From the NCBI RefSeq assembly GCF_019218635.1, contig NZ_JAHUZB010000002.1:616867-680866 (forward strand): a stretch of 64,000 nucleotides of DNA, read 5' to 3'. Shown here piece after piece: positions 31,842 to 41,183 of the stretch. Every line of letters starts with the position of its first letter. Within the stretch, counting starts at the first letter, position 1. The notes beneath the pieces are model-generated. The model worked only from the letters and a program-made list of their open reading frames with translations, was not told the DNA's origin and did no database searches. The DNA comes from Enterococcus alishanensis. GTDB lineage: Bacteria > Bacillota > Bacilli > Lactobacillales > Enterococcaceae. The position numbers and the translations under genes are program-made.

Positions 31842-31870
31842 ATTAAATTCCTCCTTTTTTTATTATTATT

Positions 31871-31912
31871 TAAAAAAACTCTCTTTGCAGTTGATAAAGG
31901 CAAAGAGAGTTT
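31871..31912 (-). terminator. Second (thiM-proximal) hairpin terminator of the thi leader
   Basis: AAACTCTCTTTGC pairs perfectly with GCAAAGAGAGTTT (13 bp) and runs into seven T just before the thiM ribosome site. Confidence 0.8.
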
Positions 31913-31913
31913 T

Positions 31914-31947
31914 ACAAAAAAATCCCAATCAAAAAATGATTGGGATT
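31914..31947 (-). terminator. First (aptamer-proximal) hairpin terminator of the thi leader
   Basis: AATCCCAATCA pairs perfectly with TGATTGGGATT (11 bp) followed by six T, 16 bases after the TPP aptamer. Likely the riboswitch expression platform, though a second terminator follows at once. Confidence 0.8.
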
Positions 31948-31962
31948 GGTTTTGCTATCATT

Positions 31963-32036
31963 GACATTTCCCTGCACCAGTACTAACTGTCTCAGGTTCA
32001 ATGGGTATTATCTCAGCCTAGGGCACCCCAAATGTT
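31963..32036 (-). promoter_or_regulatory. TPP riboswitch aptamer (THI element)
   Basis: The minus strand shows the conserved THI-box blocks in order: GGGGTGCC, CTGAGAT, ACCCATTGAACCTGA, then GTTAGTACTGGTGCAGGGAA. These form the pyrimidine- and pyrophosphate-binding arms of the TPP aptamer. Placed directly upstream of thiMED. Confidence 0.95.
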
Positions 32037-32054
32037 TCTATTCAATTGTAAAAA

Positions 32055-32083
32055 ATTCTAACATAGCCTTATAAAAATAACTA
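32055..32083 (-). promoter_or_regulatory. Possible promoter of thiMED
   Basis: Minus-strand TAGAAT (32055-32060) with a weak TAGTTA -35 (32078-32083) at 17 bp, just after the glmM stop and 19 bases before the aptamer. No terminator separates glmM from it, so read-through is also possible. Confidence 0.35.
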
Positions 32084-32090
32084 GTATTTT

Positions 32091-33446
32091 TTAATCTAAG
32101 CCTATTTCCGCACGAACAACTGCCGCAATTTTTTCAACATAATACTCAACTTTTTCAGTCGTTGGCGCTTCTGCCATGATTCTTAATAAAGGTTCAGTAC
32201 CAGAAGGACGCACTAAAATACGTCCATCTCCATTCATCTCAGCCTCTGTTTCATCGATGACTGTTTTGATTGCTGGAACGTCCATCGCACCGTATTTATC
32301 CTTCACTCGAATATTTACTAGTTTTTGCGGATAAATCGTAACTTCATCAGCCAATTCAGATAATTTTTTATCAGACTGTTTCATGATATTCAACAATTGG
32401 ATCCCTGTTAACATACCATCACCTGTTGTGTTGTAATCTAGAAATAAGACATGGCCTGATTGCTCTCCACCTAGGTTGTAATCATTTTTACGCATTTCTT
32501 CAACTACATAGCGATCGCCAACATCAGTAATCACATCTTTCAAACCTAAAGCCTCGATAGATTTATGGAAACCAAGATTGCTCATAACAGTTGTTACTAC
32601 AGTATCTTTTTTCAAGCGTTTTCTTTCGGATAAGTATTTGGCACAAATATACATGATTTGATCGCCATCAATAACCCGACCTTTTTCATCCACTGCAATT
32701 ACTCGATCGCCATCTCCATCAAAAGCTAGACCGACATCAGCTTCTTTTTCTAAAACGAATTCAGCTAATTTTTCTGGATGAGTTGAGCCAACACCATCAT
32801 TAATATTTAATCCGTTTGGTGAAGTACCCATAGTATAAAAATCAGTTTCTAAATCAGCGAACAAACGGTTAACACTAGTTGAAGTTGCGCCATTTGCAGC
32901 ATCAATACAAACTGTGATACCTGATAAATCATTTGGTACCGTTTGGACCAAAAATTGAGAATATTTTAATAAACCTTCATGGAATTCATCTAATGTTCCC
33001 AAGCCTTCTGCAGAAGGGCGTGGTAATAAATCTTCCTTTGCATCTAGGAGTGCTTCAATTTCAGCCTCCTGATCATCGACTAATTTAAAACCGTCTCCCC
33101 CAAAGAATTTAATACCATTGTCTTCGGCAGGATTATGAGAAGCCGAGATCATGACACCAGCTGATGCCTTTTGTGTTCTTGTTAAGTAAGCCACACCTGG
33201 AGTAGAAATAACACCTAATTGAAATACTTCAATTCCTACAGATAGTAAACCTGATATTAAAGCCATCTCTAATAATTGACCAGAAATTCTAGTATCTCTA
33301 CCAACTAAAACTCTCGGTCTGCCTTCTCTTTCTTCATGCTGACTCAAAACGTACCCACCGCAACGTCCTAATTTAAAAGCTAACTCTGGCGTTAGCTCCT
33401 TATTAGCGATACCGCGTACCCCATCTGTTCCAAAATATTTTCCCAT
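32091..33446 (-). CDS. glmM: Phosphoglucosamine mutase
   Basis: Interconverts glucosamine-6-P and glucosamine-1-P for peptidoglycan precursors. 451 aa, alpha-D-phosphohexomutase family: FGTDGVRG at the start, catalytic phosphoserine in [13 protein letters not shown], metal loop AFDGDGDR, sugar loop GGEQSGH and C-terminal phosphate site [10 protein letters not shown]. Last gene of cdaA-cdaR-glmM. GlmM is known to bind and inhibit CdaA in relatives, linking c-di-AMP to wall synthesis. Confidence 0.97.
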   Translation of the reverse strand: MGKYFGTDGVRGIANKELTPELAFKLGRCGGYVLSQHEEREGRPRVLVGRDTRISGQLLEMALISGLLSVGIEVFQLGVISTPGVAYLTRTQKASAGVMISASHNPAEDNGIKFFGGDGFKLVDDQEAEIEALLDAKEDLLPRPSAEGLGTLDEFHEGLLKYSQFLVQTVPNDLSGITVCIDAANGATSTSVNRLFADLETDFYTMGTSPNGLNINDGVGSTHPEKLAEFVLEKEADVGLAFDGDGDRVIAVDEKGRVIDGDQIMYICAKYLSERKRLKKDTVVTTVMSNLGFHKSIEALGLKDVITDVGDRYVVEEMRKNDYNLGGEQSGHVLFLDYNTTGDGMLTGIQLLNIMKQSDKKLSELADEVTIYPQKLVNIRVKDKYGAMDVPAIKTVIDETEAEMNGDGRILVRPSGTEPLLRIMAEAPTTEKVEYYVEKIAAVVRAEIGLD

Positions 33447-33468
33447 AATAACCTAAATTCCTCTCTTT

Positions 33469-34566
33469 TCAATTTGATGATTGGACCGTTTGAGATTGAC
33501 TCGTTTCGGTACCAGTTTGGTTGCCTGAATCAGATGATTCTGGCTGCTGCTGATTTGGATCTTCATTTTGAACACTGGAAGAGCTCCCCGCGTTCTCTTC
33601 TGTATTATCACTAGATTCCGTATTTCGATTTATCGTAATTTGAACACTGACGCTTTTAGGTGAAACACTAAAGCCATCAGTTGGAATATCAACCATTTTC
33701 GTTGTATCGTGATCTAAACCATCAATGTTTATTGGCACACCAATTCTAGTCACATTTTCGACTGAGGATTCAGCACCAGTAATGTTGGCCGTCGACCGAG
33801 TTAATTGAATATTATAACCATCAATGCCATCTGGTCGCGTACCTTCCTCAATCGGATATAAATCAACTGATTTAGTTATTTGTGCCATATCATATGTGAC
33901 GCTAACCGTTTGAGGATTTGATTCAATGGGTAAAACTTCACCATTTACATTCAAGGCTTGTACCTGCGCTTCTACTTTATCTCCATCATTTGTTAATTGG
34001 CTACCATCAACAGAAGCGACAACACGATCAATCTCTTTCATTGTATCTCGTCCGCTAGTAATTTCAACTTTTCCAGGATCAATCGTTAATTGGTCAACAG
34101 TCAGATCAGTTCCCGTTGAATTTGCATTTAAAGAAGGTGTAATTGAAAACTCTTTGGTTTGTCTTCTTTCAATTGTCGCTGAAATAGTTGTTGGATCAAT
34201 CGTTGCCGTAACAGCGGTTGGTAAGTTTTTAGTCTTTAAACGTACCTCATGCGTTCCCGAACGATAACTTTCTAAGTCTGCTTCAATTGTAAAATCTCTA
34301 GTGTCTGCATCAACTTCTTTATTCAGTTGAATACGATTAGCAGAAGTCAATTTTACAGTTACAGTACTGGTATAACCATGAACAAAATACTGATCGTCAT
34401 CATAAACCAAATTTACTGGTACATTTTGAATCACTTCTTCATATGTATCATCTGAAGAAAAAAAGCGATTAACATTTGAGCTATTCACATTAAAGAAAAG
34501 GACTAAGCTAAAGGCTAATGAAATTAATAATATAGGTAAATTTTCTTTTTTAAATTTCAACCGCAT
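33469..34566 (-). CDS. cdaR: CdaA regulatory protein CdaR (YbbR)
   Basis: 365 aa with one N-terminal membrane anchor (LPILLISLAFSLVLFFNV) followed by extracellular YbbR repeats (VPVNLVYDD..., recurring VxVKL/IEADLES patterns) and a Ser/Gln/Thr-rich, probably disordered C terminus. CdaR modulates the diadenylate cyclase CdaA from outside the membrane. It overlaps the cdaA stop by one base (TAATG) with GGAGGT in the cdaA end. Confidence 0.92.
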   Translation of the reverse strand: MRLKFKKENLPILLISLAFSLVLFFNVNSSNVNRFFSSDDTYEEVIQNVPVNLVYDDDQYFVHGYTSTVTVKLTSANRIQLNKEVDADTRDFTIEADLESYRSGTHEVRLKTKNLPTAVTATIDPTTISATIERRQTKEFSITPSLNANSTGTDLTVDQLTIDPGKVEITSGRDTMKEIDRVVASVDGSQLTNDGDKVEAQVQALNVNGEVLPIESNPQTVSVTYDMAQITKSVDLYPIEEGTRPDGIDGYNIQLTRSTANITGAESSVENVTRIGVPINIDGLDHDTTKMVDIPTDGFSVSPKSVSVQITINRNTESSDNTEENAGSSSSVQNEDPNQQQPESSDSGNQTGTETSQSQTVQSSN

Positions 34567-35444
34567 TATTTACCTCCTCTCGAAAAACCATCGATAAAGG
34601 ATTGCAATAAGGTTTTCTTGTCTTTTTCAGCTACTGGAATTAGTTCTCGTTTTAATATTGTTAAATATTCTTCTTGAGACAAATCATGTAATAAATCATT
34701 ATTTAAGGTAATACTGACTCCGCCTGTTTCTTCAGAAACGATAAAAGTAACCGCATCACTTACTTCACTAATACCGACTGCTGCACGATGTCGGGTCCCA
34801 AACTCTTTTGGAATCAGCATACTATCAGACAAGGGTAAATAAGCTGATGCTGCCGCAATTTTTCCGTTCTTAATAATTACAGCACCGTCATGCAATGGTG
34901 TATTTGGAATAAAAATATTGATTAGTAATTCACCAGAAATATCGGCATCAAGATCTATTCCCGTTTCAATATAATCATCTAAACCAGTGTTTCTTTGGAT
35001 AGTTACCAGTGCGCCGATTTTTCTTTTTGACATGTACTGAATTGCTTTATCAAAAGCTATGATCATTCTTTCATCGTCGCGTGCTTCTTTTTTACTTGTT
35101 TTAAAAAGTGTCGTCCGACCTAGATGTTCTAACCCCCGTCGAACTTCTGGTTGGAAAATCACGATGGCAGCTATTACACCGTAAGTAATCACATGATTCA
35201 TCAGCCAAGACAATGTGTGTAAGCCGATTAATTCTGCTACGATCCAGATTCCGATAAATACAGCGACACCTTTAATTAATTGATCTGCTTTTGTTCCGCG
35301 AACCAATTGGAACAATTTATATATTAAAAACCATACAACAAGAATGTCCAGTAGGTTTACAAAGATGTTCCAAGTAGAAAGGTTTTCAGAAAAGAAGCTT
35401 GTCCAATAATCGGCTGTAAATAATTCAACTAAACTATTTGGCAT
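34566..35444 (-). CDS. cdaA: Diadenylate cyclase CdaA
   Basis: Makes cyclic di-AMP, which controls potassium and osmolyte uptake and wall homeostasis. 292 aa: three N-terminal membrane helices, then the DAC domain with the DGA motif (NTPLHDGAVIIKNG) and RHR motif (FGTRHRAAVGISE), both intact. First gene of cdaA-cdaR-glmM, divergent from the thioredoxin-fold gene. ATG 35444 follows AGAGAGG. Confidence 0.96.
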   Translation of the reverse strand: MPNSLVELFTADYWTSFFSENLSTWNIFVNLLDILVVWFLIYKLFQLVRGTKADQLIKGVAVFIGIWIVAELIGLHTLSWLMNHVITYGVIAAIVIFQPEVRRGLEHLGRTTLFKTSKKEARDDERMIIAFDKAIQYMSKRKIGALVTIQRNTGLDDYIETGIDLDADISGELLINIFIPNTPLHDGAVIIKNGKIAAASAYLPLSDSMLIPKEFGTRHRAAVGISEVSDAVTFIVSEETGGVSITLNNDLLHDLSQEEYLTILKRELIPVAEKDKKTLLQSFIDGFSRGGK

Positions 35445-35643
35445 AAGGAACCTCTCTTTCTATTCAATTTCTTTACAAGTATAACATAGCAAGTAGAATC
35501 TTGTAGTGTTTTAAACGCTATCATACTGCCTTTGAGAAAAAAATAATTATTATGGTAAAATAAATTTTTCGTAAGTTTTTAGTACAAAGTTATAGGTTTT
35601 TGACGGTATTTTCTGTACACTATGGAGGAAGGAGGGAATATAA

Positions 35644-36156
35644 ATGGATATTTCTGTTATCAAAGGTGAACTAGTCAACGACTTTAATGGAATCAAGATT
35701 GGTTCTGATCAAGCACCAAAAAGAATTGTAGAATTTATGAATTTACGTTGTCCCTACTGTAAAAAATGGTTTGATGAATCCAGAGAATTGTTAGATGCAG
35801 CGGTAAAAGAAGGAAAAGTCCAACGTATTATTAAATTATTGGATAAAGACAAAGAAAGTTTGCAACGGGGAAACGTGATGCATGAATATATCAAAAATGC
35901 ACCGGTTGCTCTAGAGCAAATTAGCCAAGCATACGCTACTCAAAATACTTGGGGTGAACTTTCTTTGGAAGGTGTTGCAGCTTTTGCTGAGAACACTTTA
36001 AAACTAGAGCAACAACCAAATGAAGGAACTCAAAGAGAGATTCGTAATGAGGCTGAACAAGCAAACATCAAATTTGTACCGACTATTTTAGTTGAAGACA
36101 AGATTTTTGATGAATCAGTTAGTGAAGCTGAATTACGCGACTATTTAAATCTATAA
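35644..36156 (+). CDS. DsbA/thioredoxin-fold protein with CPYC motif
   Basis: 170 aa, cytoplasmic (no signal peptide). A thioredoxin fold is indicated by RIVEFMNLRCPYCKKWFDE with CPYC at residues 36-39 and the cis-Pro loop KFVPTILVEDK near the end; the helical insert between fits the DsbA-like thioredoxin_4 group. Likely a thiol-disulfide oxidoreductase of unknown partner. Strong GGAGGAAGGAGG upstream of ATG 35644; a TTGACG near 35598 may be its -35. Monocistronic, with a shared terminator with whiA. Confidence 0.8.
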   Translation: MDISVIKGELVNDFNGIKIGSDQAPKRIVEFMNLRCPYCKKWFDESRELLDAAVKEGKVQRIIKLLDKDKESLQRGNVMHEYIKNAPVALEQISQAYATQNTWGELSLEGVAAFAENTLKLEQQPNEGTQREIRNEAEQANIKFVPTILVEDKIFDESVSEAELRDYLNL

Positions 36157-36197
36157 AAAAATTCAGCTATACAATAAAATGTATAGCTGAATTTTTA
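36156..36197. terminator. Bidirectional terminator between the thioredoxin-fold gene and whiA
   Basis: AAATTCAGCTATAC pairs perfectly (14 bp) with GTATAGCTGAATTT, loop eight bases, T-rich both ways. Confidence 0.9.
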
Positions 36198-37130
36198 GCT
36201 TATTTTAGTTCTTAATTCTTCTGCAAACTCATTGATTTTTCGAATGCGATGATTGATCCCAGACTTAGATATTGATCCTGAAGGAATCATCTCACCTAAT
36301 TCCTTTAAACTAACTTCTGGATGTAACAATCTTAACTCTGCGATTTCTTGTAATTTTTCTGGTAAAGCCTGCAAACCAATCGTATTTTCGATAAATTGGA
36401 TATTGCCAATTTGCTTTGAAGCGGCGTCAATGGTTTTATTCATATTAGCCGTTTCACAATTAACTAAACGATTCACTGAATTTCTCATATCTCGCACAAT
36501 TCGGATATCTTCAAATTTCAACATAGAATTAGTTGCGCCAATCAGTGTTAAAAAATCAGCAATTTTTTCGGCACCTTTTAAATAAGTAATATACCCATTT
36601 CTTCGTGCCAAAGTTCGGGCATTAAGGTCAAAACGATTCAATAAATCACAAATATCTTGATTATGCTCTTCATAAATTGATGAAATCTCCAAATGATAGC
36701 GACTGGTTTCCGGATTATTAACGGATCCAGAAGCCAAAAACGCCCCACGTAAATAAGCGCGAATTTTTTCATTCGTATCAATAATTTCCTTAGCGATATG
36801 AGCCTGAAACATATAACCATCCATAATATTCAGATCAGCCAAAATATTTTGTGTGCCATGTTTTAAGCGAACAATATAAACGTTATTCTTTTTTAACTTC
36901 ATTTTTCGCCGAACCAAAAGCTCACTTTTAACATTGTAGTGATCCTTTAATAAAGTATATATTCGGCGCGCAATCGCAGCATTTTCTGTCTGAATGTTTA
37001 ATACAAATTGATGATTATTTAAACTTAGCGAACCATTCATTCGAATTAATGCGGCCAATTCAGCTTGTGCAACCTCTTTTTGAACGGCTAAGCCCGTCAA
37101 TTCTTTTTTTACTTCTGCTGCAAATGACAT
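36195..37130 (-). CDS. whiA: DNA-binding protein WhiA
   Basis: 311 aa: N-terminal LAGLIDADG-homing-endonuclease-like domain ([11 protein letters not shown]..., [17 protein letters not shown]) and C-terminal HTH domain ([30 protein letters not shown] split by the conserved GxISKSGxNHR). In Firmicutes WhiA influences cell division and chromosome segregation. Last gene of rapZ-yvcK-whiA; ATG follows AGGAGG. Confidence 0.95.
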   Translation of the reverse strand: MSFAAEVKKELTGLAVQKEVAQAELAALIRMNGSLSLNNHQFVLNIQTENAAIARRIYTLLKDHYNVKSELLVRRKMKLKKNNVYIVRLKHGTQNILADLNIMDGYMFQAHIAKEIIDTNEKIRAYLRGAFLASGSVNNPETSRYHLEISSIYEEHNQDICDLLNRFDLNARTLARRNGYITYLKGAEKIADFLTLIGATNSMLKFEDIRIVRDMRNSVNRLVNCETANMNKTIDAASKQIGNIQFIENTIGLQALPEKLQEIAELRLLHPEVSLKELGEMIPSGSISKSGINHRIRKINEFAEELRTKIS

Positions 37131-37145
37131 TTCTTAGCCTCCTCA

Positions 37146-38144
37146 CTAAATTTTAGCACCAAAAACGATTCTAAATAGTTCTTCCACCACTTTTTCGCCA
37201 TCATGAAAAACACCACCATTTCTTAATTTTAAGAAATCAGTGGAAACTACCCGACAGCCTTCTTCTCTTAAACCATTGAAATCATGAACCACCTGAACCA
37301 AATATTCATCATAAATTTCTGGATCCATATAATTTTCTGGGACTTTTTCAGTATTAACTAAAACTGTATCGATAAATTTTGCATCTAGATGTTCATGCAG
37401 AACGCGCACATGATCAGCATCACTAAAATGTTCCGTTTCACCTCGTTGGGTCATAATATTGCAGATATAAACGACTTCTGCAGCAGTTTCTTTAACCGCA
37501 TCGCCAATTTCCTTAATGACTAAATTGGGCAAAATACTGGTAAATAAAGAGCCTGGGCCCAAAACAACCATATCGGCTTCTAAAATAGCCTTAACAACTT
37601 TACGAGAGGCTTTTTCTGCTGTTTTATTATTTTTATCTGTCACATATACTCGATGAATTGTTTTGCGATCTTTGGCAATTGATGACTCACCAACTGCGGT
37701 CGTTCCATCTGTAAACTCAGCGTGTAACACTAAAGGTTCTTCTGACGAAGGATAGACGTGCCCGTCTACATGCATCATATTAGTTAACAGTTGAATAGCT
37801 TCATAAGTGCTGCCACGCATTTCTGATAAGGCAGCAATCAACAAATTTCCAATCGTATGATTGGCTAAAAATTTATCATCTTGGTTAAATCGATATTGGA
37901 ATAAATCATTATACAATTTTGGCATATCAGATAGAGCAGCCAAAACATTCCTTAAGTCACCTGGAGGGGCCATATCAATTGAATTTCGTAACTCACCTGA
38001 ACTGCCACCGTCATCAGCCACCGTCACAACTGCTGATATTTCGGCACTTTCATTTCTCAAACTTTTCAAGATAACCGGTAAGCCAGTGCCACCACCGATT
38101 ACAACAATTTTAGGTTTACGAATCCGATAAGTTTTTAATTTCAT
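37146..38144 (-). CDS. yvcK: YvcK-family gluconeogenesis/cell-wall regulator (CofD-like fold)
   Basis: 332 aa, GlmR/YvcK family: [17 protein letters not shown] nucleotide-binding loop, [28 protein letters not shown] and [13 protein letters not shown]. In Bacillus and Listeria it binds UDP-GlcNAc and stimulates GlmS, tying it to the glmS and glmM genes of this window. The ATG overlaps the rapZ stop by four bases. Confidence 0.93.
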   Translation of the reverse strand: MKLKTYRIRKPKIVVIGGGTGLPVILKSLRNESAEISAVVTVADDGGSSGELRNSIDMAPPGDLRNVLAALSDMPKLYNDLFQYRFNQDDKFLANHTIGNLLIAALSEMRGSTYEAIQLLTNMMHVDGHVYPSSEEPLVLHAEFTDGTTAVGESSIAKDRKTIHRVYVTDKNNKTAEKASRKVVKAILEADMVVLGPGSLFTSILPNLVIKEIGDAVKETAAEVVYICNIMTQRGETEHFSDADHVRVLHEHLDAKFIDTVLVNTEKVPENYMDPEIYDEYLVQVVHDFNGLREEGCRVVSTDFLKLRNGGVFHDGEKVVEELFRIVFGAKI

Positions 38145-39028
38145 GAACGATTCACCGTCTCTTTGCGCTTATCCTTATCACGGTGAGTAATATTTACTTT
38201 GTAATCTAGCGCCCTTAAAGCTTGACCAATTCTCTGGCTCAGAGCAACCGAACGGTGTTGTCCACCTGTACAACCAATGGCAATCGTTAAGGAACTTTTC
38301 CCTTCTTTGATATACCCCGGCATAATGTTTTTTAAAAGACGGTAGAAATCCTGATAGAAAGATTCAGTTTCCGGAAAGCTCATCACATAATCATAGACTG
38401 GTTTATCTAACCCTGTTTGCGGCCGTAACTCCGGAATATAATGAGGGTTTGGTAAAAAACGAACATCCATTACAATATCGGCATCAATTGGTAAACCATA
38501 CTTAAAGCCAAAAGAAACCATTTCAACATGAAACCCTAAATCAGTATTGGTTTTAAATTCAAAATTTATTTTTTCTCTCAATTGTCGTGGTGTTAAATCT
38601 GTAGTATCAATTACCATGGTTGCCCGCAATTTTAAATCTTCTAAAATTGCCCGCTCTTTACGAATACCTTCTGTAATTAATCCTTCCATCGCTAGTGGAT
38701 GGGTTCTGCGGGTTTCTTTATAGCGTGAAACTAATTCAGCATCTGAAGCATCTAAAAATAATGTACTGGTATCAATCATGCCAGTGTTTTCAATTTCAAT
38801 TAACATATTTTGAATCTCTTCAAAGAAATCCCTGGATCTTAAATCTACAACTAAAGCTATTTTAGTAACTTTGCCACTCTCTTTAATTAATTCCCAAAAT
38901 TTTGGTATCAAACTAGGGGGCATATTGTCTACACAAAAATAACCCATATCTTCAAAACTCTGTATCGCAACGGTTTTTCCAGCACCACTCATTCCTGTTA
39001 TGATGACTAATTTTAAATTATCCGTCAT
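38141..39028 (-). CDS. rapZ: RNase adapter protein RapZ / nucleotide-binding YvcJ
   Basis: 295 aa: Walker A GMSGAGKT at residues 12-19, the mid-domain [22 protein letters not shown] and the C-terminal [10 protein letters not shown] motif. In E. coli RapZ senses glucosamine-6-P and steers GlmZ decay; in Firmicutes (YvcJ) the role is less clear. Start at ATG 39028: AAAGGA lies ten bases upstream, while the GTG three codons earlier is next to that site. Confidence 0.93.
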   Translation of the reverse strand: MTDNLKLVIITGMSGAGKTVAIQSFEDMGYFCVDNMPPSLIPKFWELIKESGKVTKIALVVDLRSRDFFEEIQNMLIEIENTGMIDTSTLFLDASDAELVSRYKETRRTHPLAMEGLITEGIRKERAILEDLKLRATMVIDTTDLTPRQLREKINFEFKTNTDLGFHVEMVSFGFKYGLPIDADIVMDVRFLPNPHYIPELRPQTGLDKPVYDYVMSFPETESFYQDFYRLLKNIMPGYIKEGKSSLTIAIGCTGGQHRSVALSQRIGQALRALDYKVNITHRDKDKRKETVNRS

Positions 39029-39103
39029 AGCGATCACATCCTTTCATCTCATCTTTAGAAGTATAACATTCCTGGCGTATCATTACTATCTATTTTGATC
39101 ATT

Positions 39104-39135
39104 AAAAAAACAGATCTCCTAAAGAGAAGATCTGT
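39104..39135 (-). terminator. Terminator of the D-aspartate operon
   Basis: ACAGATCT pairs with AGATCTGT on the minus strand, followed by seven T; the stem overlaps the last codons of the racemase gene. Confidence 0.75.
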
Positions 39136-39832
39136 CTGCCAGTGCTCGCTCAATTGTTCGATCTGCTAAGATACTTTGGGCATCAGTCACTGAGTAAGGG
39201 ACATCCGCTGTCATTTCTTGTACTAACGACAATTCTGTACAGCCTAGAATAACTTCGTGACAGCCTAAATGATCAAAGACATCAGACAAAATTTCTAAAT
39301 ACAAGGCACTATTGATATAATCATTTTCTTTTACATCTTTGTAAATCAAATGATTAACCTTTTCCTGTAACTGTTTATCTGGTTTCATGACTTCAAAACC
39401 TAGATCCGTCAATTCTTTTTGATAAACACCAGCGTACATGGTTCCTTCAGTTGCTAATATTGCGACTTTTCCGCCATTTGGCTGTTTCATTTGTAACGCT
39501 TTCGCAGCTTCTCTCGGCATATGAAGTAATGGAATTTCTGTTGCAGCTTGTAATTCTTCATAAAAATAATGAGCCGTATTACAGGTTAAAACAATAAAAT
39601 TTGGCTGCAATAAATTTTGTTGTCGGATATCATCTAATAAGTTTATCCGCGGATCAGCTTTTTGGTTATCCAGAATGAAAGCCGTTCGGTCTGGTACTGT
39701 TGCGTGATTAAATAATACATAGTTTAAATAATCTTGGTCTTTACGGGCAGTGATCCGATGGTTAATTAAGCGAACGAAACTTTCAGTCGCCATCGTTCCC
39801 ATGCCTCCTAAAATACTAAAAAAGTTTTCCAA
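39119..39832 (-). CDS. Aspartate/glutamate racemase family protein, probable aspartate racemase
   Basis: 237 aa of the Asp/Glu racemase fold with both catalytic cysteines: TCNTAH near residue 90 and GCTEL near 200; the N terminus has LGGMGTMAT. It begins at TTG 39832 two bases after the ligase stop, with AAGGA inside the ligase end. Next to a D-aspartate ligase it most likely makes D-Asp from L-Asp for the peptidoglycan cross-bridge, as the Rac(fm)/Asl(fm) pair does in E. faecium. Confidence 0.88.
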   Translation of the reverse strand: MENFFSILGGMGTMATESFVRLINHRITARKDQDYLNYVLFNHATVPDRTAFILDNQKADPRINLLDDIRQQNLLQPNFIVLTCNTAHYFYEELQAATEIPLLHMPREAAKALQMKQPNGGKVAILATEGTMYAGVYQKELTDLGFEVMKPDKQLQEKVNHLIYKDVKENDYINSALYLEILSDVFDHLGCHEVILGCTELSLVQEMTADVPYSVTDAQSILADRTIERALADRSSL

Positions 39833-39834
39833 GT

Positions 39835-41091
39835 TTATCCTTCTTTCTCTTTAAAGAATTCATCAAAACGCCCTTTATATTTATAAAACATATATTTCAT
39901 CAGTACCCATCGACGTAGCCCCATGTCCTCTTTATAAAAGACAGTAGTTCCCCAACGATTATCTTTTAATAATTTTTCAGCAAGTTTTTTGTCCTCGTTG
40001 TTTTTAGCGTACTTTGTAAACACATCATTTGGTACACCCATCCATAGAACTGCTTTATCTGGTTCCGCCATACCGTAGTCAGTTTGTTGGAAAGGGATCT
40101 CAAAAATGCGATCTTCCGTTACATACTGCGCAAGATTAAATCCATTCAAAACAACAAAAAAACTACTGCGTCCCTGACGTAAATTAATTTCAAATAATTT
40201 ATATTCCCCGTCACGAGAATCATACTTCATGTCAAAATTAGCAAACCCAGTATAATTTATTTTTTCTAGAAAGCTTTTAATCGTTTGATAAATTTTTTCA
40301 TTGTACTCCGGTAAAATCGCTACGTAATTCCCGACAGCTTCAGGAGAAGGATCTTCTAACAAAGGATGACCTAAGCACATCATACGAACATTATGATTTT
40401 GATCCACATAAGCATTCAACACCCGCATATTGCTGTCATCACCAGGAATAAAATCTTGTGCAATCATTTCACTGGTATAACCATTTTCATAAATTCGTTT
40501 CAAAATAACGTCAAATTCATCACGGTTATCGAAAATAAAGGCTTTTTTTCGTCCTTCAAAATCGACTGACAACCATTCAACACTATCTGCTGGTTTTAAA
40601 GCCACCGGAAAATCAAATGGCAACGCTTGTGTCAGTAATCCATCTTCTAACATATCTTTGGTAATAATGAAAGTTTTTGGATAAGGCAAATGATATTCCT
40701 CGCAAATATCATAGAAACTAACTTTACTCATTAATCGCTCTAATAATGAAAACTCAATGTATGGACAAACATACCACTGGGACAATTCATCTTTGTGTTG
40801 AGAAATGAGTTCTGCATAACCATCACCACATGCAATTAACAAATAGCGCGTATTGGAATCATTATATTTTTCTTTTGCTAAACGACGCATTTCTTCAATA
40901 AAAACTGGATCTTTTGCGAATCCTGAAATTGTATGAATCGTTACAATTTTGCTATATTTTGTTGGCGCCAATTGTAAGCCGGCATATGCTTCAACATGAA
41001 TACCATAAGCTTCATGAAATGACCGTGCCATGCCATAAACATTAATGTCACTACCTAATAAAATCGGCACAAATTTTTGTTGTTTATTCAT
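39835..41091 (-). CDS. asl: D-aspartate ligase (ATP-grasp, Asl family)
   Basis: Adds D-Asp to the epsilon-amino group of L-Lys in UDP-MurNAc-pentapeptide, forming the D-Asp/D-Asn bridge of enterococcal peptidoglycan. 418 aa with strong likeness to E. faecium Asl(fm): [19 protein letters not shown] near the start, [33 protein letters not shown] and [18 protein letters not shown], the last two being ATP-grasp ATP/Mg sites. First gene of a two-gene operon with the racemase. GAGGGG before ATG 41091. The bridge type agrees with Enterococcus and Tetragenococcus. Confidence 0.92.
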   Translation of the reverse strand: MNKQQKFVPILLGSDINVYGMARSFHEAYGIHVEAYAGLQLAPTKYSKIVTIHTISGFAKDPVFIEEMRRLAKEKYNDSNTRYLLIACGDGYAELISQHKDELSQWYVCPYIEFSLLERLMSKVSFYDICEEYHLPYPKTFIITKDMLEDGLLTQALPFDFPVALKPADSVEWLSVDFEGRKKAFIFDNRDEFDVILKRIYENGYTSEMIAQDFIPGDDSNMRVLNAYVDQNHNVRMMCLGHPLLEDPSPEAVGNYVAILPEYNEKIYQTIKSFLEKINYTGFANFDMKYDSRDGEYKLFEINLRQGRSSFFVVLNGFNLAQYVTEDRIFEIPFQQTDYGMAEPDKAVLWMGVPNDVFTKYAKNNEDKKLAEKLLKDNRWGTTVFYKEDMGLRRWVLMKYMFYKYKGRFDEFFKEKEG

Positions 41092-41135
41092 TTGATTACC
41101 CCTCTAAACTTAGTCCTTTCAATAATACCACAAAG

Positions 41136-41179
41136 AAAAATGCAAGCAAAGAAGAGCTGTTCTTCCCGCTTGCATTTTT
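41136..41179 (-). terminator. Terminator of uvrBA
   Basis: AAAAATGCAAGC pairs with GCTTGCATTTTT, with a nested GAAGA/TCTTC hairpin inside, right after the uvrA stop. Confidence 0.85.
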
Positions 41180-41183
41180 AAAA

